Assembly (NCBI RefSeq): GCF_032248695.1
Contig: NZ_JAVHXC010000008.1
Location: forward strand, 52,281 to 116,280
Length of the DNA stretch: 64,000 bases
Reading direction: 5' to 3'
DNA from: Dietzia sp032248695
GTDB taxonomy: Bacteria > Actinomycetota > Actinomycetes > Mycobacteriales > Mycobacteriaceae
Of the stretch, positions 50,225 through 57,784 are shown piece after piece (the stretch's first letter is position 1; the number at the start of each line of letters is the position of its first letter). The notes under the pieces were generated by a model that was given only the letters and a program-made list of their open reading frames with translations, had not been told where the DNA came from and ran no database searches. The translations under genes were made by a program, and so were the position numbers.

Positions 50225-51118
50225 ATGCGCAGCGTCCGCCGCCCGGTCGGCCCCCTCCTGGTATCCCTGAGCCTGATCGCCGCGTCAGCCGCGTGCTCGG
50301 GAGACGGCGGGGGCGAGCCGGCCTCCGCCACCTCGGCGAGCACCTCGCTGGCCTCCTCCAGCGCACCCGCCGGCGCGTCGTCCGCCGGGGCGACGGCCCC
50401 GCGCGTCCCGGTCGGCCCCTCGGAACCCCGTCCCGCGCGCGGGTCGGTCGAGGTGGTGCGCACCCTGGAGCACGACCCCACCCTGTTCACCCAGGGGTTG
50501 CAGGTGGTCGGGGGCGAGATCTACGAGTCGACGGGCAGGTACGGCGGTTCCGTGGTGCAGCGCCGCCCGCTCGACGGCGGGGACGCCGTGACGGTGAAGA
50601 TGGAGGACGACGAGTTCGGCGAGGGCCTGGCCGTCACCCCCGACACGGTGTGGACGCTGACCTGGCAGAACGGGGTCGCCCACAACCGCGATCCGCAGTC
50701 TCTCGAGGTCCGGTCCGAGGTGGGGTACCAGGGCGAGGGCTGGGGTCTCTGCTCCGACGGCTCGGGGCTGGTGATGAGCGACGGCAGCGAGACCCTGACC
50801 TTCCGCGACCCGGTGACGTTCGAACCGACCGGCACCGTCACCGTCACCTCGGGCGGGACGCCGGTGAGGAACCTCAACGAGCTGGAATGCGTGGACGGCG
50901 ACGTCCTGGCGAACGTGTGGATGACCGACGAGATCGTCCGGATCGACCCGTCCACCGGTGAGGTCACGGCCATCTACGACGCCTCCGGGCTGGGCCGCCC
51001 CCGCCCCGCGGACCCCGACGCGGTGCTCAACGGGATCGCGGCGCTACCCGGGTCGGAGAACGTCCTGGTCACCGGCAAGCTCTGGCCGGAGATGTACGAG
51101 GTGCGCCTCGTTGGCTGA
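50225..51118 (+). CDS. Lipoprotein glutaminyl-peptide cyclotransferase
   Basis: A 297-residue secreted lipoprotein. The signal peptide ends in a lipobox (SLIAASAAC, cysteine at about 24). A Ser/Ala/Gly-rich linker and then a beta-propeller of the plant/bacterial glutamine cyclotransferase type follow: HDPTLFTQGLQVVGGEIYES, GYQGEGWGLCSDGSGLVMSD, NLNELECVDGDVLANVWMTD, VLNGIAALPGSENVLVTGKL. It would convert N-terminal Gln of exported peptides to pyroglutamate. The ATG at 50225 fits the signal peptide. Its last 8 nt overlap the TTG start of the MFS gene. Confidence 0.9.
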   Translation: MRSVRRPVGPLLVSLSLIAASAACSGDGGGEPASATSASTSLASSSAPAGASSAGATAPRVPVGPSEPRPARGSVEVVRTLEHDPTLFTQGLQVVGGEIYESTGRYGGSVVQRRPLDGGDAVTVKMEDDEFGEGLAVTPDTVWTLTWQNGVAHNRDPQSLEVRSEVGYQGEGWGLCSDGSGLVMSDGSETLTFRDPVTFEPTGTVTVTSGGTPVRNLNELECVDGDVLANVWMTDEIVRIDPSTGEVTAIYDASGLGRPRPADPDAVLNGIAALPGSENVLVTGKLWPEMYEVRLVG

Positions 51119-52502
51119 GCGCCCCCGGACAGCGGCACGGCGCGCCGCGGCGACCGCCGGTCGGGGCGTCCGGCGGGTCTTCCACGCCGATGGCGCTGAC
51201 CGCTCGGGCCTGGCGCCGCTGAGCTACGTCACCGTCGCCAACTTCGCGTGCGACGCGATCCTCGCGGTCGCGTTGGCGAACACCCTGTTCTTCTCGGCGG
51301 CGACCGCGGAGTCGCGCGGCAACGTCGCGCTGTACCTGCTGGTGACCGTCGCGCCGTTCGCGCTGGTGGCGCCCGTCATCGGCCCGGCGCTCGACCGGTT
51401 GCGCAGCGGTCGGCGGCTCACCGTCTCGCTCACGTTCACGCTGCGCGCGGTGCTCGCGGTAATCCTCGGCCTCAACTTCGACACCTGGCTGCTCTACCCC
51501 CTGGCGTTGGGCATGCTCGTGCTGTCCAAGACGTTCGGCGTGGTCAAGGCGTCCATCACGCCGCACGTGCTGCCCCCGGCGCTGGACCTGGTCCGGACCA
51601 ACTCGCGGCTGACGGTGCTCGGGCACGTCGGCGGCAGCGTCGTCGCCGGGGCCGCGGCCGGCGTCGTCGCGTGGATCTGGGACTCCCCGACCGCGCTCTG
51701 GCTGCTGGCGGCGGTCGCGCTCGTGGCGGCCTACGTCGCCATGACCATCCCCGCCCACGCCGAGGCGTCGGAGGACGAGGAGTCCGCCACCCTGCGGATC
51801 GAGCGCGCCGGGTCGCTCACGAGCGGCCTGCGCGCCGTGCTCACCCGGCCGCTCGGGAGGAACGTCCTGGCCAACCTGTGGGCGGTGTCGCTCGTCCGGT
51901 TCATGACCGGGTTCCTCACCTTGTATCTGGCGTTCGTCGCCAAGGCTCAGGAGGACGCCTCCGCGCTGGAGCAGGCGGGCCTGCTCGCGATCGCGGGCGC
52001 GGCGGGCGGTTTGGGCACGTTCGCCGGTAACGCGGTCGGCGCCCGCCTGCCCCTGGGCCGACCGGGCCGCATCACGAGCACGGCCGCGGGGGCGGCGTTG
52101 GCCACGGCCGTCGTGGCCGCCGCCCTCGGGACGCTCTGGGCCGCCGCCGTGCTGGCTCTGGTCGCCGCGGTGTGCAGCGCGCTGGGCAAGGTCGCCCTGG
52201 ACGCGTCCATCCAGACGGACATCCCCGACGCCGCGCGCTCGTCCGCGTTCGGCCGGTCCGAGACCGCGCTGCAGCTGGCGTGGGTCGGCGGCGGGGCGCT
52301 CGGGGTGCTGCTGCCGCCGGACTTCACGGTGGGCTTCTCCGTGATCGCCGCGGTCGGCGCCCTGCTGTTCGCGCAGTCGCTGCTCACCGCCCGCGGCTCC
52401 ACGCTCGTGCCCGGCCTGGGCGGCAACCGGCCCCGGTTCCCGGGCGGGCCGCGCGACCCGGGTTCGGCCCGGACCCGCCTGCTCGGCAGAATGGAGGAGT
52501 GA
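51111..52502 (+). CDS. Major facilitator superfamily transporter
   Basis: A 463-residue MFS-type membrane protein (Rv0876c position) with about twelve hydrophobic segments. The cytosolic loop GPALDRLRSGRRLTVSL resembles the MFS loop 2-3 motif. An acidic central loop (AEASEDEESATLRIE) separates the halves, and the C-terminal tail is polar. The substrate is unknown. The only good start is the TTG at 51111, with GAGG (51098-51101) 9 nt upstream, overlapping the previous gene. Its stop overlaps the next start as GTGA, so three genes are coupled. Confidence 0.8.
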   Translation: MAERPRTAARRAAATAGRGVRRVFHADGADRSGLAPLSYVTVANFACDAILAVALANTLFFSAATAESRGNVALYLLVTVAPFALVAPVIGPALDRLRSGRRLTVSLTFTLRAVLAVILGLNFDTWLLYPLALGMLVLSKTFGVVKASITPHVLPPALDLVRTNSRLTVLGHVGGSVVAGAAAGVVAWIWDSPTALWLLAAVALVAAYVAMTIPAHAEASEDEESATLRIERAGSLTSGLRAVLTRPLGRNVLANLWAVSLVRFMTGFLTLYLAFVAKAQEDASALEQAGLLAIAGAAGGLGTFAGNAVGARLPLGRPGRITSTAAGAALATAVVAAALGTLWAAAVLALVAAVCSALGKVALDASIQTDIPDAARSSAFGRSETALQLAWVGGGALGVLLPPDFTVGFSVIAAVGALLFAQSLLTARGSTLVPGLGGNRPRFPGGPRDPGSARTRLLGRMEE

Positions 52503-53008
52503 GTTCCCACAGCGATGCCCCGTCGACCGGTCCCCGTGTCCGCCCCGTCACCTGGGCGATCCTGGCGTGGATGATCATCATGATCTCGGCGATCGTCGGC
52601 GCGTGGCAGGGCTCGGAGTCCCGGTACGGGGCGCTGCCCGAGATCACCGTCGCCACGGACCGGGGCCACGTGAAGGTCCTGCCGTTCACCGCGACCGACC
52701 TGGACGGGACCACCTACACCAACCCGGTGGGCGAGTTCCGCATCCGGGACGAGCACACCCTCTCGGTCCGGCTCCCCGGCGAGCTGCGCTCCTCGACGAT
52801 GGACGTCTACGAGGTCCGTGCGAACGGCGTGCGGGACTACACCGTGGAGGCGGACGGCCCGGGCCAACTGCTCATCCCGGTGACCACCCCGGAGGAGGGC
52901 CGGATCGAGGGCCTGGCCATCCGGTCGGTGGCGATCGTCTACGCCGCGGACGGCTCCGAATCGATCCTCAACGGCGAGTGGTCGGTCGGGTTCACCTACG
53001 AGGACTGA
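52499..53008 (+). CDS. DUF2771 family membrane-anchored protein
   Basis: A 169-residue protein of the DUF2771 family (Rv0875c position). One N-terminal membrane helix (ILAWMIIMISAIVGAWQG) is followed by an exported beta-rich domain: ITVATDRGHVKVLPFTATDL, EHTLSVRLPGELRSSTMDVY, TPEEGRIEGLAIRSVAIVYA and the C-terminal EWSVGFTYED. The start is the GTG at 52499, overlapping the MFS stop as GTGA, with GGAGG just upstream. It probably acts in the cell envelope. No function is established. Confidence 0.82.
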   Translation: MSSHSDAPSTGPRVRPVTWAILAWMIIMISAIVGAWQGSESRYGALPEITVATDRGHVKVLPFTATDLDGTTYTNPVGEFRIRDEHTLSVRLPGELRSSTMDVYEVRANGVRDYTVEADGPGQLLIPVTTPEEGRIEGLAIRSVAIVYAADGSESILNGEWSVGFTYED

Positions 53009-53040
53009 CCTCCCGCGCAGACCCGCCCCGCGGGACGACG

Positions 53041-53059
53041 GGGCCGGGCGCGCCGGCCC
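53041..53059. terminator. Hairpin between convergent DUF2771 gene and cspB
   Basis: GGGCCGG (53041-53047) pairs with CCGGCCC (53053-53059) around GCGCG. It is short but GC-only and placed between converging genes. Confidence 0.5.
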
Positions 53060-53077
53060 GGCGCCCGCCGCGCGGGG

Positions 53078-53479
53078 TCAGGCGTCCAGCTCCCGTGCGA
53101 CCGCGCGCAGTACGGACGCCACCCGGCTCGAGACCTTGTGGTCGGGCCGGTGACCGCGGCGCAACTCCGGCTGGACGGTCGACTCGAGGACCTTGATCAT
53201 GTCCTCCACCATCCCGTGCAGCTCGTCGGGCGAGCGCCGGGGGCCACCGCGCGGGGCGCGCTCCTCGGCGACGGCCGGCTCCTCGTGCACGACGACACGC
53301 AGCGCCTGCGGGCCACGGCGTCCGGAGACCATGTCGAACTCCACGCGCTGGCGGGGTCGCAGGGTCTCCACCCCGGCCGGGAGCGCGTCGGCGCGGACGT
53401 AGACGTCCTCGCCACCCTCCTGGGACAGGAAGCCGAACCCCTTCTCCGCGTCGTACCACTTGACCTTGCCGCTGGGCAC
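53078..53479 (-). CDS. cspB: Cold-shock-domain protein CspB-type with C-terminal extension
   Basis: A 133-residue protein. The N-terminal cold-shock domain (about 1-65) has both RNA-binding motifs (KWYDAEKGFGFLS and GEDVYVRADAL). An actinobacterial C-terminal domain follows: SPDELHGMVEDMIKVLESTV, PELRRGHRPDHKV, ending AVARELDA. This is the architecture and sequence of M. tuberculosis CspB (Rv0871). The start is the GTG at 53479, giving V/M-PSGKVKWY, with GGAAGG upstream. It probably binds RNA or single-stranded DNA. It is divergent from a small membrane protein gene, as in the mycobacterial locus. Confidence 0.92.
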   Translation of the reverse strand: MPSGKVKWYDAEKGFGFLSQEGGEDVYVRADALPAGVETLRPRQRVEFDMVSGRRGPQALRVVVHEEPAVAEERAPRGGPRRSPDELHGMVEDMIKVLESTVQPELRRGHRPDHKVSSRVASVLRAVARELDA

Positions 53480-53583
53480 CGCGAACCACCTTCCGTCCCG
53501 GGCGCGCACGAGCGCGACCGACAACTCCACTGACGCCCAGAGACTACCCTCGTGCACGTTGGTGCCGGCCGCGAGGCGAGCGG

Positions 53584-53589
53584 TACCCT
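53584..53589 (+). promoter_or_regulatory. Putative -10 hexamer, leaderless start
   Basis: TACCCT is followed by 7 nt and the GTG at 53597. Confidence 0.5.
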
Positions 53590-53596
53590 CCCGTGT

Positions 53597-53884
53597 GTGA
53601 CCTCCGACGATCGACGCCCCGCCGACGACCCCTGGACACCCGACGCGCCCGCCCCCGGCGAGGGGGCCGGTCCCGCGCGGCCGCGTCGCCGCGGATTGTT
53701 CGTGGCCGCCCTGGTGATCTTCTCGATCGGCGTCGTCTTCACGATCGTCGCCGCGCTGACCCCGTTCGTGCTCGGCCGTGACGCGCCCACGATCCTGTAC
53801 CTCGGCGCCATGTTCTTCACGCCGATCGGGTTCCTGCTGGGTCTGGCCTACGCCATCATGGGCTCCCGGCCGCCGAAGGTGTGA
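53597..53884 (+). CDS. Small two-helix membrane protein (Rv0870c-like)
   Basis: A 95-residue protein. A Pro/Asp-rich N terminus (about 1-33) is followed by two membrane helices (GLFVAALVIFSIGVVFTIVA and FTPIGFLLGLAYAIMG) and a short basic tail (SRPPKV). The position between cspB and the rpfA region corresponds to Rv0870c. The GTG at 53597 is fixed by the TACCCT-N7 arrangement; a frame extending to 53552 is less likely. Its function is unknown. Confidence 0.75.
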   Translation: MTSDDRRPADDPWTPDAPAPGEGAGPARPRRRGLFVAALVIFSIGVVFTIVAALTPFVLGRDAPTILYLGAMFFTPIGFLLGLAYAIMGSRPPKV

Positions 53885-53913
53885 CCAACCCCACCCGCCG
53901 GATAACACCCCAG

Positions 53914-53939
53914 GTAACGAGCAGATAACGAGCGGCGAC
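53914..53939 (+). promoter_or_regulatory. Candidate SigD-like promoter upstream of the rpfA leader
   Basis: GTAACG (53914-53919), a 16-nt spacer and CGAC (53936-53939) differ by one base from the GTAACG...CGAT pattern and have the same spacing as at sigD itself. A neighbouring GATAACG (53924-53930) repeats the -35 core. Confidence 0.35.
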
Positions 53940-54035
53940 TTCCGGCCGCGCGACGTCCTTTTATTTCGGAATGGTGACGATCCGGCATCGAGCCGTTATT
54001 GTTCCGTAGCAGACTCGTCAGCGAGTCGGCATCGG

Positions 54036-54213
54036 CCGCACACACCGAACCCCGCCCTGCGGCCGACGCCCTCAATGACCGTTACCCGGGCGGGGACGGG
54101 GGACCCGATCGGGCCCACCACGGGCCCGGCGGCCGCGAGGTCGCCTTGGGGTGAAGCCGCCGACGGCGGCCGGACGCACTCGTTCCGAACCCGACAGCTC
54201 ACCCCGTAGGCAC
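54036..54213 (+). ncRNA. ydaO-type c-di-AMP riboswitch in the rpfA leader
   Basis: The conserved 3' part of the ydaO/yuaA aptamer is readable: GGGGTGAAGCCGCCG at about 54154, then TCCGAACCCGACAGCTC and CCCCGTAGGC just before the gene. Upstream are CCGAACCCCGCCCTGCGGC and several G/C-rich paired segments. Boundaries are approximate. Actinobacterial rpf genes commonly carry this aptamer, which turns expression down when c-di-AMP is high. A GACTCG-TCAG-CGAGTC hairpin (54012-54027) lies just upstream. Together with the promoter this explains the 353-nt gap 53885-54237. Confidence 0.8.
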
Positions 54214-54237
54214 AGAGTGAAAAGGACTGACGCGTAC

Positions 54238-54876
54238 ATGACCTCGTACACCGGACGCCACCGCGCCGCCACCCCCTCCTCCGCGCCCAGGAACGCCGTG
54301 AAGGTCGTGCTCGCCGGCACCGCCTTCTCCGCCGCGGGCCTCGCGCTCGCCCCGGCCGCCAACGCCGCCCCCGACTCCGACTGGGACCGTCTGGCCCAGT
54401 GTGAGTCCGGCGGCAACTGGGCCATCAACACCGGCAACGGCTACCAGGGCGGCCTGCAGTTCTCGCCGAGCACCTGGGCCGCGTACGGCGGCACGCAGTA
54501 CGCGCCGACGGCCAACCAGGCCACGCGCGAGCAGCAGATCGCGATCGCCGAGAAGACCCTCGCCGGTCAGGGCTGGGGCGCCTGGCCCGCCTGCTCGGCC
54601 AAGCTGGGCCTGAACTCCGCGCCGACCCCGCGTGACCTGTCGGCCCCGAAGCCGGCGCCCGCCCCGCGCCCGCACGCCGACACCGCCGCGCCGGCCGCGC
54701 CCGCGGGTGTCAGCGCCGCCGACCACGTCGCCACCCTCACGGCGTTCGCCCAGAGCCGCGGTGTCGCCCTGCCGATCACCGAGAGCTACGAGGCCAACAA
54801 GGCCGCCGTCGACGCCGCGTACGCCGGCAACAAGGACCTGGTGGACGGCTTCTTCGCCACCTACCTGGGCAACTGA
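54238..54876 (+). CDS. rpfA: Resuscitation-promoting factor (RpfA-like)
   Basis: A 212-residue secreted muralytic enzyme that cleaves peptidoglycan and promotes exit from dormancy. A signal peptide (about 1-43, ending APAANA-A) is followed by the transglycosylase-like Rpf domain: DWDRLAQCESGGNWAINTGN with catalytic E56, GGLQFSPSTWAAYGG, and the disulphide partner in WPACSAKLG. A Pro/Ala linker and a short C-terminal helical region (HVATLTAFAQSRGVALPI) follow. The ATG at 54238 has AAGGA upstream; a GTG at 54217 is less likely. The long leader carries a c-di-AMP riboswitch. A strong terminator follows. Confidence 0.95.
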   Translation: MTSYTGRHRAATPSSAPRNAVKVVLAGTAFSAAGLALAPAANAAPDSDWDRLAQCESGGNWAINTGNGYQGGLQFSPSTWAAYGGTQYAPTANQATREQQIAIAEKTLAGQGWGAWPACSAKLGLNSAPTPRDLSAPKPAPAPRPHADTAAPAAPAGVSAADHVATLTAFAQSRGVALPITESYEANKAAVDAAYAGNKDLVDGFFATYLGN

Positions 54877-54912
54877 CCCCAGCGGAACCCGCTGACCGGT
54901 CCCCCGGACCAC

Positions 54913-54955
54913 GAGAAAGGGCCGCCACCCCCTGCAGGGAGTGGCGGCCCTTCTC
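54913..54955 (+). terminator. rpfA terminator
   Basis: A stem of 15 bp with one bulge is formed by GAGAAAGGGCCGCCAC (54913-54928) and GTGGCGGCCCTTCTC (54941-54955). A GTTG tail follows. Confidence 0.88.
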
Positions 54956-54986
54956 GTTGCTCGGCGCCGCGCCGGGCGATCAGCTG

Positions 54987-55187
54987 TCAGGCCACCCCGG
55001 GGGCACCGTTGACCACGGTGTGCGGGTGGATGTAGCCCAACTCCTCCTGCGGCAGCGGGAAGGTCTCCTGCCCGAACGGGGAGAGTCCTCCCGCGACCAG
55101 CGCGGCGAGTTCGGTGACCGGGTGCTCGCCGAACGAGGCGTCGGGCCAACCCGGGTTGTCATAGGTCAGATTCTTCTTGGCAGCCAC
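54987..55187 (-). CDS. Small conserved-looking protein, unknown function
   Basis: A 66-residue protein starting at the GTG at 55187 (AAKKNLTYDNPGWPDASFGE) and continuing with HPVTELAALVAGGLSPFGQE and a proline-rich tail ending NGAPGVA. It has no signal peptide or membrane helix. It lies between rpfA and the helicase-associated gene, divergent from the latter, the position of Rv0863 in M. tuberculosis. The composition (few runs of R/A/P) is unlike antisense shadow frames here, which supports a real gene. GAGG about 13 nt upstream is weak. I recognise no family. Confidence 0.55.
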   Translation of the reverse strand: MAAKKNLTYDNPGWPDASFGEHPVTELAALVAGGLSPFGQETFPLPQEELGYIHPHTVVNGAPGVA

Positions 55188-55290
55188 GTGCGTAGTCTCT
55201 CACCTCCGCGCCGATTCGGCAGCAAGTGGGTCGGTTACCCCTCGGACCGGTTCTCATCCCCGGCGCGGGCTCACTAGGCTGGGACGGATC

Positions 55291-57717
55291 ATGCCGAGCT
55301 CCCGAGCCTCCTCCCGCGGTTCCGCCCCGCGGGGCGCCGCCGCCCGCCAGGGTGCCGCCCGCCCCGCCGCCGCCGATGCGCCGGACTTCCCCGCCTGGCT
55401 GGCCGGGCTGCCCGACGACTCGCTCGTGCGGGTGTGCGAGCTGCGCCCGGATGTGGCCACTCCCCCTCCGGCGTCGCTGGAGGTGCTGGCGTCGCGTCTG
55501 CGCCTGCCCGCCTCGACGGCGCGCGCGGTGGGGACGCTGTCGTGGCCGGAACTGTTGGTGTTGGCCACGGCCGCCGCGGTGGGCGCCGATTCCGGGGCCG
55601 TTCCCCTGGGCGCGGTGTCGTCGCGGTTGGGGGTCGACGACGACGAGGTGGTCTTCCGCTCCGCCGTGACCCGTCTGCGGGACCTCGTCCTGTTCTGGGG
55701 CGGGGAGGACACCGTCCGGTTGGTTCCCGTCACGGCGGTGGCGGCCCGGTCGGCTCCGGTGGTGGCGCCGCACCCGGGCGAGCCCGCGGGGGCGGCTCTC
55801 GAGGAGGCGTGGGCCGGGTTGTCCTCCGCCGCGTCGGGGGTTCTCGAGGCCATCGCGCGGGGCCGTATCCCCGCCGGGGCTTTGGGGGCGGGCGCGTCGG
55901 AGTCGGTGCGCGCGGCCGCGTCGGAGCTCGCCGCGGCGGGGCTGGCGGAGTTGACCGGGGAGGACGACGCCGAGCGGGTCGTGCCCCGCGCCCACGCCCT
56001 GGACCGCGCACGCCACGGGGCCCGTGACGACGGGTCGTCGCTGCTCCACCCGCCGGCGTGGGCCGTTCCGCGCGCCGGGGGGCGTCCCGACCGGGCGCGT
56101 GAGGTCGACGCCTCCGGCGGCGTGGCGGCCCTGGACCTGTTGCACCGCTGCGACTCGGTGCTGGCGGCGCTGTCGAGCGCGCCGGCGGCGACCCTCAGGG
56201 CGGGCGGCGTGGGGGTCCGCGAGTTGCGCCGGGTGTCCCGGGCGTCCGGGCTCGAGGAGTCCGAGCTTCCCCTGCTGCTCGAGGTCCTCGCGGCGGCCGG
56301 GCTCATCGCCGTGGGCGACACCGAGGTGGGCGATCTCGAGTACGACTCGGTGTGGGCGCCCACCGAGGCCGCGGACGTGTGGACGGCGCGCGAACCCGCC
56401 CGCCGCTGGGCCGAGCTCGTCGTGGCGTGGTGGTCGATGCCGCGCACCCCGTGGCGGGTCGGCTCCGAACTCGAGGGCGGCGGGACCCTCCCCGCGCTGG
56501 GTGACCCCGTCGGCCCGCCCGGGCCGACCGAACGCTCCCGGGTCCTTAAGGCCCTGGCGGCCCTGGACCCCGCCGCGGAACCACCCGAGGCGCTGCTGTC
56601 CGAGGTGGTGCGGTGGTCGGCGCCGGTGTGGTTCTCGCGCGCGGGTTCCCGGCCCGTCTCGGAGACCGTGGCCGAGGCGCGACGGATGGGACTCGTCGTC
56701 GGGACCGTGGCCACCTCCGCCGCCCGGCACCTGGTCGCCACCACCCACGGTGCGGCCCCCGGGGCGGGGGCCCCCGGCGGCGCGTCCTCCGGCGCGGCGG
56801 GCGCCCCGGTCGAGGAGCTCGAGCCGATCCTCACCGCGGCGCTGCCCGACCCCGTCTCGGAGGTCATCGTCCAGGCGGACCTGACGATCCTCGCCCCCGG
56901 TCCCCTCACGCCTGATCTCGCGGCGGAGTTCGCCCTGCTCGCCGACGTCGAATCCGCCGGCGCCGCCACGACCTACCGCGTCACCGAGACCTCCCTGCGC
57001 CGCGCGCTCGACGCCGGACGCACCGCGGCCGGGATCCGCGATCTGCTCGCCCGCACCTCCGTCACCCCGGTCCCGCAGTCGCTCGACTACCTCATCGAGG
57101 ACGTCGCCCGCCGCCACGGCCGCCTGCGGGTGGGCACGGCCCTGTCGTTCCTCCGCTGCGACGACCCCTCGCTCGTCGCGCAGGTCCTCGTCTCCCCCGT
57201 CGCCGAGAGCGCTGCGCTGCGCTCGGTCGCCCCCACCGTCCTGGTCTCCCAGGCCCGGCCGCTCGACCTGGTCGAGGCGTTGCGCGCCCACGGGTTCGCG
57301 CCGGTCGTCGAGGACACCTCGGGCGCGGTCGTCGCGCTGTCCCGGCCGGCCGCCCGGGTCAGCGCGTCCCGCACCACCCGCGCGCCCCGCGTGCCCACGC
57401 GCCCGCCCACCACGTCCGAACTGCGGGCGGCGGTCGCGGCGATGCGCTCGGCCGACCGGGTCCGCTCGGCCCGCGGTGCCACCGCGGGGGCGTACACCGG
57501 CGAGGCCGCCATCGCCCGCCTCCACGAGGCCGCCGGCACGGGCACCGCGGTCACCGTCTCCGTGGTCGACTCCGCGGGCCGCTCCACCGCCCGACTGGTC
57601 GTGCCCGCCACCGTCGGCGGCGGCCGGATCGAGGGCATCGAGCCCGACTCGGCCGAGCCCGTGGTCCTCCCGCTGCACCGGGTGATCTCCGTCTCCGACG
57701 TCGAACCCACCCGCTGA
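55291..57717 (+). CDS. Helicase-associated (XPB/Ssl2-like N-terminal) domain protein
   Basis: An 808-residue protein of the actinobacterial family found upstream of the XPB helicase (Rv0862c position). The N-terminal part contains winged-helix-like segments (DFPAWLAGLPDDSLVRVCEL; SLEVLASRLRLPASTARAVG). The C-terminal third holds the helicase-C-like domain (VSEVIVQADLTILAPGPLTP, ADVESAGAATTYRVTETSLR, PQSLDYLIEDVARRHGRLRV). No P-loop is present, so it is not itself a helicase. It is probably a partner of the next gene in DNA repair. The start ATG at 55291 follows TAGGCT by 10 nt. Confidence 0.85.
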   Translation: MPSSRASSRGSAPRGAAARQGAARPAAADAPDFPAWLAGLPDDSLVRVCELRPDVATPPPASLEVLASRLRLPASTARAVGTLSWPELLVLATAAAVGADSGAVPLGAVSSRLGVDDDEVVFRSAVTRLRDLVLFWGGEDTVRLVPVTAVAARSAPVVAPHPGEPAGAALEEAWAGLSSAASGVLEAIARGRIPAGALGAGASESVRAAASELAAAGLAELTGEDDAERVVPRAHALDRARHGARDDGSSLLHPPAWAVPRAGGRPDRAREVDASGGVAALDLLHRCDSVLAALSSAPAATLRAGGVGVRELRRVSRASGLEESELPLLLEVLAAAGLIAVGDTEVGDLEYDSVWAPTEAADVWTAREPARRWAELVVAWWSMPRTPWRVGSELEGGGTLPALGDPVGPPGPTERSRVLKALAALDPAAEPPEALLSEVVRWSAPVWFSRAGSRPVSETVAEARRMGLVVGTVATSAARHLVATTHGAAPGAGAPGGASSGAAGAPVEELEPILTAALPDPVSEVIVQADLTILAPGPLTPDLAAEFALLADVESAGAATTYRVTETSLRRALDAGRTAAGIRDLLARTSVTPVPQSLDYLIEDVARRHGRLRVGTALSFLRCDDPSLVAQVLVSPVAESAALRSVAPTVLVSQARPLDLVEALRAHGFAPVVEDTSGAVVALSRPAARVSASRTTRAPRVPTRPPTTSELRAAVAAMRSADRVRSARGATAGAYTGEAAIARLHEAAGTGTAVTVSVVDSAGRSTARLVVPATVGGGRIEGIEPDSAEPVVLPLHRVISVSDVEPTR

Positions 57718-57784
57718 CCCGGATTTCTGGACAATGGAGGGTCGGGCCCACGCGGGCCCGGAGAAGACCCCGAGGAGGCCCCAA

